Assembly (NCBI GenBank): GCA_964030475.1
Contig: CAXIPT010000003.1
Location: forward strand, 10,679,953 to 10,743,952
Length of the DNA: 64,000 nt
Source: Tethya wilhelma
Lineage: Eukaryota > Porifera > Demospongiae > Tethyida > Tethyidae
Direction: 5' to 3'
Part shown: in pieces, positions 56,788-64,000 of the stretch
How positions within the stretch are numbered: the stretch's first letter is position 1
How the letters are laid out: each line of letters starts with the position of its first letter
Position numbers and translations under genes: made by a program
Notes under the pieces: model-generated
Database searches by the model: none
The model's input: the letters and a program-made list of their open reading frames with translations, nothing else
What the model was told of the DNA's origin: nothing

Positions 56788-56876
<89 letters not shown>

Positions 56877-57104
56877 TCTCTTGCTGTCGGTGAGGGTCTA
56901 CCTAACCTAGCCTATCTCGATCTCTCCGGTCTTCCCAACATCACTCAGGATGGACTCCAAGAGCTTGTCTCAGTCTCTCCCTGTCTCCAGCCAGAGCTCC
57001 TCTTCTACTGTGACAACATCCTGGCTGGACCATACGCTGAGTGTGCCAATGGATGTCAGAATGTGGGCTCTCCTGATCGAGTCTGTTGCAGACAAATTGT
57101 GTGA
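48515..57104 (+). CDS. FBXL5: FBXL5: hemerythrin-like iron-sensing F-box/LRR protein
   Basis: Substrate receptor of an SCF ubiquitin ligase that senses iron and, in vertebrates, targets iron regulatory protein 2. Exons: 48515-48598, 48680-48864, 49198-49345, 49774-49879, 50166-50511, 50730-50865, 50924-51006, 51143-51427, 56876-57104; the frames join to 533 residues (human about 690). The hemerythrin domain keeps the di-iron ligands: H in RLPHVHMKK, HEEIE (H, E, E), IHSDSRL and FIPHMNEEEE. The F-box follows as LPPEVLLRVLSYLSPSELL. LRRs include LSYLDLSHTMVSDFAF, LIDLSGCSLITD-type and LNLSG-like LAYLDLSGLPNITQDGL. The C-terminus keeps the cysteines that bind the [2Fe-2S] cluster in the vertebrate protein (YCDN, GCQN, CCR). 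The long disordered LRR insertion of human FBXL5 is mostly missing. The last intron is 5.4 kb and ends in a long CA repeat at the acceptor. Confidence 0.92.
49951..49996 (+). repeat. (GT)n microsatellite
   Basis: Two GT runs split by GCAT, inside the fourth FBXL5 intron. Confidence 0.9.
52931..53102 (+). repeat. (CA)n array with sequencing-adaptor remnant and 11-N gap
   Basis: CA repeats are interrupted at 52989-53003 by CTGTCTCTTATACAC, the first 15 bases of the 19-bp Tn5/Nextera mosaic end, followed directly by Ns (53004-53014) and then more CA. This is a library adaptor left in the assembly at a gap, not genomic sequence. Confidence 0.9.
56792..56875 (+). repeat. (CA)n array abutting the FBXL5 last-exon acceptor
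   Basis: About 42 CA units run straight into the CAG acceptor at 56873-56875. There is no pyrimidine tract between the repeat and the exon that encodes the Fe-S-binding C-terminus. Confidence 0.9.
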
Positions 57105-59272
57105 ATTTTTTTCCCATCCAAAAAAGAAGTCTTGGAAAACTTTGCAAACAGTTCATTATGTGTGTGTGTGTGACCGTGTGTGTTCAAACTGCTGTGTAGC
57201 AATGCATGTATGTGTGTACATTCTCTGCCAAGTTGACATTTTTATATCCCCCATACTCTGCTGATTTCTTGTTGCCAAATTAAGCAATTTCAATTTTATT
57301 AAGATATACACCACAGACCACGATCTATGTATATGTATACGTGACTGTATGCAATACTGCTTCAATGGCTGTCTATACGTACCAGTCTAATGTGGTGTTG
57401 ATATTAGTAATGCATCACCCGAACCTGTGAGGTAATGCAATTTGGCACCTACCTCAGACTGCAATTACTGTATGCGTTTTTGTACTCTCTGTGTATCATT
57501 CAATTTGCTGTGTGCAGCTGTGAGTGTAGCACGTACACATCCGCCTCTTTTAGTTTGACTTCCTTTACACAAGATGCCTGTCTAAGCGTCTGAAGTTTTT
57601 CTGGCAAAATCATCTTCTAAGCATGCATTGTGTGTTTGTGTGTGTTTGTGTGTGTTTGTGTACATGTGTGTGTTGCACAGCTGTCAGATTATACTTTGTA
57701 CTTTTTTTTTGAGTTTTGTCTGTGACCGAAATGGCTTATAGAGAACGATGTGTTGTGTTGGTTGGACAATGTTGATACCTTGTCCAACATAGCAATGAAC
57801 CTCTGTGACACAATATTACAGTGATGTCTGCATAAGTGTACACATACATACATGCATGCACACTGTTTCATATAAACAGAATCATATAGTAAGTTTGCTT
57901 CCAGTATAATAGGTGTCACAGGATCAGTATAGAATGCTTATAATGCTGTTGTGCACACTTTGTGTGATCATGATATGTACAAGTATTTTATGCTATTCTC
58001 ATCCACAGATCTGCTCTTAGGGTCCTGAGCTTCTTTTAACTTGATTAAAATAATTTTAATGTGGTGTACCTTCTAAAAAACCAACAGAGCAACACACAAA
58101 AAAGTGAATATTAAAAACTTGCCAACTCTATAGTAGTGTACCCTGAGTAACAAATCTTTCAGGAACAGTTTTATTATAGAAACTCCTATTGGGTGTTCCC
58201 TTTGGTGTGTATTGCTTGATAAAGTGCTCCTCAGTCTGATTTGCATCCTATACAGTATACAAAAATACTGAAGTGTATAAATTATAGTTCTGAATTGCAC
58301 TTAAAACAGAAGCTTGCTAAGTTGCCGCCACCTATTATAGTCATCAGCTAGTTATGAATGCTTTTTCAATGTAATCAGCAATTGCTTTATTCATGTGTCC
58401 CTTGCGACACCTGTGTGGTTTCCAGTGCATTCCACATCTTTGTCAAATCATTCATGAAAAACCACAACAATGATAACTTATGGTAAACCTTTTTCACTTT
58501 ATACCTAAACCCACTTTTGTATATCGAAAAAGATTGCCTCTTTCTTTTAGTACCAACAGTTGAATAGCAACCAGCATAGTGTATTTACATGTAGTACAGA
58601 GTATAGTTGAAATTGGCCAAAACTCTCAATCTAGTACTGTACATTCACTTTATTATTGGAATACACCTAATAGCTTTGAAATTCCAAGCACAACCACAAC
58701 TATGTTGTTGTGTGTATCTAAACATCCATTGTTAGCGAACTACAACATAGTCCAATTCTTGCATAGATACATGAAAGAGCAGTCTAGACTTCAAGTTATT
58801 GTTGACATGCTCAACAGGCCAAGTCATCCCATTCCAAGAATATCGCTTCTCTTTACTAAAAGATAGAACAAAGCGGTCAGGATTTTGACACACATGTGAT
58901 TGAGCTACAGCTATAGTAGGCAAGCCAAACACCCAGTACAGTACACGATTATATCCTTGCCAAAAGGCGGAGAGAAAAAGTCATGTTGGTATACCTTTTA
59001 TGGTTAAAAGTTGATGCTGTAAACATAAACGAAAGTGAAAGGAAAAAAAAACTTTTAAAAAGTACAACTCACTATGAGAACAAGAACAAATCTTGAAGAA
59101 CAAACGCAAAAAAGATGATGAGTGTACAAAGAGAGAGGATTTTTTGTCATGATTGCATAAATAGATAAAAATAAAACCTGAAGTAGAACTATTATGCACA
59201 AACGACGAACACACATGCACATACATACATACAAACATGAGATTCACATGAGGTGTCCTCAAATCCACTCGA
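57105..59272. other. Intergenic, no gene seen
   Basis: FBXL5 3' flank, with TG-rich microsatellite-like stretches (57150-57220, 57630-57670). No ORF with recognisable similarity. Confidence 0.5.
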
Positions 59273-59617
59273 CTATCTACCAACTATCTTTGGAAACACT
59301 GTTCTCGAGTGGTCTCCGTTCAGTCTTGTGTGAGGGGAAGATGTCACTTTTGACGAACTGCCATGAGATTGTTCTGGAGGGTGTGGAAGCTGACGAGGCT
59401 TTCTGCTAGACACAACTTTTGTCGATGTGATCCCAGCCGGTGGTAAACGGGACGAGGTTGTTCCTTGACTCAAACTGTTTCCACCACTCTCAGCGGGAGC
59501 ACGGGGTAACCGTCTACGTAGCCAGCTGTGTCGCAGTGCTTGTGGAGGGGTCATACGAGCAGAGGGATCCCACTCGAGACAACGTTGGAGGAAATCCAAA
59601 AAGAGGTGATCGTCACA
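59273..59617 (-). CDS. DYRK-family dual-specificity kinase, C-terminal exon only
   Basis: The minus strand reads [20 protein letters not shown], then [20 protein letters not shown], the end of the kinase C-lobe typical of DYRK2/3/4. DYRKs autophosphorylate on an activation-loop tyrosine and then phosphorylate Ser/Thr. A Ser/Pro/Arg-rich tail follows, with a stop at 59273. The similarity stops exactly at the single N (59618): the expected preceding DYRK sequence is absent, and the bases beyond the N read as unrelated DNA. The rest of the gene is not in this window, so it was probably lost at an assembly join or a rearrangement. Confidence 0.75.
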   Translation of the reverse strand, partial: CDDHLFLDFLQRCLEWDPSARMTPPQALRHSWLRRRLPRAPAESGGNSLSQGTTSSRLPPAGITSTKVVSSRKPRQLPHPPEQSHGSSSKVTSSPHTRLNGDHSRTVFPKIVGR

Positions 59618-60283
59618 NCAGTATTCCACAAAAAATCTTCGCCAGTCCCTAGTCAGTATAAAAAATCAGCTCTCAAAGCACTAAAACAAAGATGAACTGC
59701 CTTATCTAGGCTTAGGTTTGACGTCAAAAATTTTATGGTCATATCTCCGCCATTTTGAACTATTAAAATTGATACTGATTTTTACGAAAAAAATTTGTTT
59801 CGTTTAATTAAATACCAACGGTATCCCGGAACCTTAAAACTGTCAATAAAGTTTTGCCAGAGGATTGTGTGGATATGCATCTTAATAGAGAGAAATGATT
59901 GACTGAGGTTGATATAAGGAAGTCTGTTCCAAAGGCGAGCAATTCTATTGAAATAGAAGTGTCTGACTTTTGATGAATGAGTTAAGTTAATGACGAGTTT
60001 GTTGTGAGTTTGTTATGTACCGCCAATATTTCCACGTTTACGGTACCTTATATGGAAACAATAAATTTACATATTCAGCTGCAGCTATTATATACTTTAT
60101 CCTGCATGTTGACATTGATGTAAGGTGCTTGTAGCAACATCAGGGCTATATCGGTATGCTGGAACAGTATTGCATCCATTATTGCATTTCTTCCATCCTG
60201 CAAATTTTGTGATTACAAAGTTGCAACCCACTCAGGGAGAAGCTATGCACGCATTTAGAGAAAAACACATAATATACACTCAC

Positions 60284-61330
60284 CTTGTCAGGGAGGTCTA
60301 CTTCAGCTCCATGATTCAACAAAACCTCCACTATGTGTCTTTGATCGTTAAAGCCAGCAAGACTGAGAGGGGTGTCACCATTCTGTAGTGAGGAAATGCA
60401 CATGACAAGAAACATTATAGTTGACAAACAACAAAAATTGTCAAACCTACAGCTATCATATAATATTGTATGCTATACACATGAAGTAAGTCTATATAAT
60501 AATTATGTTATACATAAGAAAATGAGATACAGATATCTCTGATCTAATTGATGCAGAGATAGTCTAGACTCTTTATATATGTAGCAAAGTTTATTATATT
60601 TATACCTTGTTTTGTCCATTGACCTTTGCACCTCTCTCTATTAATAGCTTCACAGTGTCCAGATGTCCTCCATAACTTGCATCAGTGAGAGGATAGTGAC
60701 CATATGCATTGTCTTCCTGAATGAGAATGGACAGACACTGAAACATTGGAAAAATTAAGAGAATTGATATTGTTAATAAGCATACAGTGATTTGATGATT
60801 GACATTGGCTCCATGGTCAATGAGCAGTCTTGCCACATCTGTTCTACCATTAGTAGATGCTTCCCAAAGAGGAGTTTTACCATCCTATGGAGTGAGAGCA
60901 CAACATAACACCACAACATGAACAGAAAACTATAACAACAATACGGACTACTGTTGAAACTGGAGAAAAACATTAATTCATCAATCACTTATTAAATAGT
61001 GGGGGACATGCTCATAAATATTCATAAATACTACCAAGTGGGAAGCTAGATCAGTGTGACAGAGTAGGATCAGAGGTTTGGAGGACACAATGTGGATGGG
61101 TGTACTACGTAATGGAACACAGACAATCAGAAGATTCAGGGCTAGAGGAACTGACACTCATCTCAATATGCATGTCACATGTACATTACTTTCTTGCCAA
61201 CAAAGAGAATTGATATTGTTATTAAGCATACAGTGATTTGATGATTGACATTGGCTCCATGGTCAATGAGCAGTCTTGCTACATCTGTTCTACCATTAGT
61301 AGATGCAGCCCAAAGAGGAGTTTTACCATC
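60284..61330 (-). CDS. Ankyrin-repeat protein, internal exons (one repeat per exon)
   Basis: Four minus-strand exons: 61232-61330, 60786-60884, 60606-60716, 60284-60382. Each is flanked by AG/GT, has a length divisible by three and encodes one 33-37-residue ankyrin repeat: DGKTPLWAASTNGRTDVARL ... HGANVNHQIT (twice), DNAYGHYPLTDASYGGHLDT ... ERGAKVNGQN, and NGDTPLSLAGFNDQRHIVEV ... HGAEVDLPDK. The first two differ at few residues (WAAS/WEAS). N- and C-terminal parts and any partner domain are not visible here. Ankyrin repeats mediate protein-protein binding; the specific role cannot be assigned. Confidence 0.8.
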
Positions 61331-61680
61331 CTGTGGAGTGAGAACAAAATATAACACCACAACATGAACAGAAGACTAACAACAATGACTACTGTTGAAA
61401 CTGGAGAAAGACATTCATCAATCACTTAAAATAGTGGGGTTGTTCATGAATATTCATAAGCACTATATACCAAGTGAAAGCCATGCAGATCAGTGTGACA
61501 GAGTAGCTGAGGTTGGGAGGACACGATGTGGATGGGTGCATGCACTATATACATAATGGAAGACAGCTATACAATCAGAGAAATTGACAAGATTGACACA
61601 GTCATAGATGACACAGTCTAGTGGAAATGCACATCTCAATATGCATGTTACATGTTATTGTACTTTATTTTCTTGACAAC
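60773..61680. repeat. Tandem duplication of ~440 bp carrying one ankyrin exon
   Basis: 60773-61204 and 61212-61680 are diverged tandem copies: shared exon, shared following intron (GAGTGAGA...ACAACATGAACAGAA), GATCAGTGTGACAGAGTA and CTCAATATGCATGT blocks. Small indels and substitutions separate them. Confidence 0.8.
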
Positions 61681-61934
61681 ATGGAATACAGTGCATGTGG
61701 CATGCAAGTGAAACCTATCATAATCCTAAACATTCCCTTGTAACTCCTTTCACTCCACTGATTGACACAACCTATATACACAATCTTTGCTGACCATGTT
61801 AGCATAGATAATATATTACACACCCGGGATTGGCAACTGAATAAATTAATATCATTAGCGCCTATGCTGCCATACATAAGGCTGCGGCCACTCTGGCACG
61901 TTTTTTAATTAGATCAGGAAGTGAGTAGAGCAGN

Positions 61935-62035
61935 TTGAATTTTTGCCATTTTAACCGATTTGGTAAAATTATTCACCATTCGTATTAGGGTAAAAATTTC
62001 CCAATCTACGGTACATGTTCATCTTGTAAGCTATT
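61935..62035. repeat. 101-bp perfect inverted repeat, left arm
   Basis: From TTGAATTTTTGCCATTTTAA to GTAAGCTATT. It is an exact reverse complement of 62391-62491 and begins at the base after the N at 61934. Confidence 0.95.
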
Positions 62036-62066
62036 ACTGCCTCAATCTGTTTGTCCCCTCCTTCAG

Positions 62067-62204
62067 GCAATGCTGGAGGACAAGCTGCGCAGCACTGATT
62101 GGGATGCCACGTACTCCACCATAGAGGAGACTGTGTGCAGGGAGTCCTACCTCGAGTGGCTCAGGGAGAATGAGAGGAAGAGAGGAGGCCACAGTGGAGC
62201 TCAG
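62067..62204 (+). CDS. OTUD5: OTUD5 exon on the wrong strand (flipped)
   Basis: A 46-codon exon with acceptor CTTCAG before 62067 and donor GTGATA after 62204. It reads [20 protein letters not shown], then [19 protein letters not shown]. This is the helical segment after the OTU domain in OTUD5 (human MLEDKKRATDWEAT...ARESYLQWLRD). Its phase fits exactly after the minus-strand exon 62591-62653, but it lies on the plus strand, between the two 101-bp inverted repeats. Confidence 0.85.
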
Positions 62205-62390
62205 GTGATACACCAGTAGCCTCGTCCCCAGGCCCCTCCCTACTTGAAACATTAACACAATGTCTCAAATTGTATCCACATGTGCATTCATTGGATTACT
62301 TGACAAGTATGTCCACACTCTTATGTATTACACAGGCTCCTTCCTTTCTGTGAGTAAAAGATCACAGGAGAGAGCCTAGTACAAGGCTAA

Positions 62391-62491
62391 AATAGCTTAC
62401 AAGATGAACATGTACCGTAGATTGGGAAATTTTTACCCTAATACGAATGGTGAATAATTTTACCAAATCGGTTAAAATGGCAAAAATTCAA
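62391..62491. repeat. 101-bp perfect inverted repeat, right arm
   Basis: From AATAGCTTAC to AAAAATTCAA, the exact reverse complement of 61935-62035. Confidence 0.95.
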
Positions 62492-62590
62492 CCAACAAAA
62501 ACTTTGATGATGAAAATCTAAGGTTCATATACACATACAAGTATGATTGTACAAGACATTACTTTTACATCATAGTGAAAGCATTCTTAC

Positions 62591-64000
62591 TCTCTCAAGT
62601 TCCACATTTTCAGATTCTCTCAAAGCCTCTCCAACCACCAACTTATCAGCAAGCTGCAAAACAAGAGACACAGGATGAATGGACCATCACATTCCCAATT
62701 CTCATCACCATATCAACTGATGTCAACTGGTATGTGTCACGGCTACGTTGGAGACTGTAGCTGACAGGAAAACAAACTGTCAAATCTTGTGTTCTGTGTC
62801 ATCGGTACTACAATAGATGTACATGTGCTGACAGTGTAGTCTACATCACAACTAGACTTCTACACATTATATTAGTGTAATGAGCAGAGCATTTATACAC
62901 AAGTCAGCGTGTATTAGGAAAGCTTTACACTAAACATAATTTCACCATGGAAACACTCTGGTCATTAGTATCATAGCACTGTCTTATCATCAGCTAGAAA
63001 GGTTCTACATCAAGGATAGTCTATACGATATCATTTCTTCAATATCCAAATGTTATGTCTAACTTTGAACATTTCAGTCTATAAAATATTCTTGGTATAC
63101 TAAATACTACCAAACTTGGACACAGGATACTCAGCACAATCAACACAAGCATTAGGTGGACCATTCATGACCGACCTACCCCAGGTTTGTGTCCGGCCAG
63201 TCCCAGGCCCACTCCAATGGTGGCCTTGTATGGATCAACCACAGAGTTGTAGTGAATGGAGCCATGATAGCTGAGCCTTATGGGAGCATTGTCAGTCTTA
63301 TAGACACCAAAGAAAATATTGATGGGCTCTGAAAGAGAGAAAAGACAGAGTGTAAGGCATGCCAAAGAGTCAGAAGAATATTAGGTAAAGGTCGTCAAAA
63401 ATAGAAATATTTTTACTGTTTGTAACACACCTGTACTGTACTGGAAGACCTCGATCACCCTGTTGTACATCTCAGCAATGGCTTGCATCTCTATGTTGTT
63501 GCCGTAGCACTGATCAGACCTCTTCCTGCTCACATAGCACTCAAAGTCTTCATTGGTTACATACTGAGAGAAATAGTCAGCATTCTTCAGCTGCAATGTG
63601 ACAAGTAATGTGTGAGTATGTGAGGTCTCATCCATTCAATACATTGTCCATCAACAGGGCAAGAAAGCCTTTAACCTACCATGTAGTCCATGCATTGGTT
63701 TCTGACTACAGTGTGCATTTCGTGATCACCATACACCTGGTCAGCTAGAAGAAATACATAGGGAAAAACACCTTTCATTCAAAGGTCAAGCATTACTATA
63801 CAGAATCACACAGAGATTATCATCATAGGTCCATATTTAAATGTAGAATATACACACACACAAAGAGACATGTAGTGTGACAGTGAGAGAGCTACCACTC
63901 ACCCACAGATCTGAAGAGACAAGCTCCATCTGGCCTCATCTTCTTGATGATGAACCCCCTCTCTCTCTTCAGAGCCAACTCAAACTGATGCTCTCTCTGA
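62591..64000 (-). CDS. OTUD5: OTUD5 (DUBA) OTU-family deubiquitinase, partial
   Basis: A cysteine protease that removes ubiquitin chains. Minus-strand exons: 63903-64000 (cut by the window edge), 63680-63744, 63431-63590, 63180-63328, 62591-62653; all phases agree. The catalytic Cys is in [12 protein letters not shown], followed by [20 protein letters not shown], the [15 protein letters not shown] block, and the catalytic His in [20 protein letters not shown]. Exon 62591-62653 encodes [20 protein letters not shown], matching the helix after the OTU domain. The next exon is inverted (62067-62204), and no C-terminal ubiquitin-interacting-motif exon was found before the N at 61934. The N-terminus lies beyond the window. 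Confidence 0.9.

Larger units (their letters stand above)
51428..56875 (+). other. FBXL5 final intron, 5.4 kb
   Basis: No other gene is supported. It contains the CA array with N gap (52931-53102), the long CA array at its 3' end and TG-rich stretches. A 44-codon open stretch near 51638-51765 is coding-like, but it does not fit the FBXL5 frame from the nearest acceptor. Confidence 0.6.

Noticed and set aside
62575..62760. Plus-strand [23 protein letters not shown] as a gene
   Set aside because: The minus strand of the same bases is an OTUD5 exon with correct splice sites and phase.

Overview
The window looks like genomic DNA from a marine invertebrate, most likely a sponge. It is AT-rich and intron-rich, with GT-AG introns often only 50-100 bp long. 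It carries animal-type genes (FBXL5, OTUD5, glutaminyl-tRNA synthetase, DYRK, a tyrosine kinase with HRDLAARN) and is packed with short inverted-repeat transposons. The sponge assignment is inference from the kinase expansions and gene set, not proof.

Layout. 0.2-4.7 kb: repeats only (a decayed Penelope-like reverse transcriptase, two TIR elements, a tRNA-derived SINE). 4.8-11.7 kb (+): a 12-exon gene joining a TKL-like kinase domain, a PH domain, a Tyr/Pro-rich linker and a second, true tyrosine kinase domain. 12.3-20 kb: decayed mobile DNA (an unknown broken minus-strand gene, a 5'-truncated LINE, a THAP-domain transposase fragment, and a near full-length LINE with an inverted internal segment). 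20.3-28.6 kb (+): a 24-exon Ser-rich repeat gene, every intron phase 0, with an internal tandem duplication. 29.1-48.25 kb (-): glutaminyl-tRNA synthetase (QARS1), whose C-terminal and N-terminal exons are separated by about 15 kb. That gap holds, on the opposite strand, three tandem copies of a kinase/coiled-coil/Kelch gene: one pseudogene and two intact. 48.5-57.1 kb (+): FBXL5, the iron-sensing F-box protein, divergent from QARS1 across 262 bp. 59.3-61.4 kb (-): the C-terminal exon of a DYRK kinase and an ankyrin-repeat gene. 62-64 kb: OTUD5 on the minus strand, except that one exon lies on the plus strand between two identical 101-bp inverted repeats.

The most notable biology is the pair of unusual kinase architectures (kinase-PH-tyrosine kinase; kinase-coiled coil-Kelch). 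Their kinase domains share a family-specific ERRQ motif, so they appear to be one local lineage-specific expansion. A MITE family with TAGCCTCG ends is flanked by 9-bp target duplications in three independent copies.

Assembly caution. Seven isolated single Ns (15311, 20318, 30643, 43422, 45277, 59618, 61934) and one 11-N gap next to a partial Nextera adaptor (52989-53014) often coincide with breaks in gene structure. The nested-gene and flipped-exon observations should be read with this in mind.
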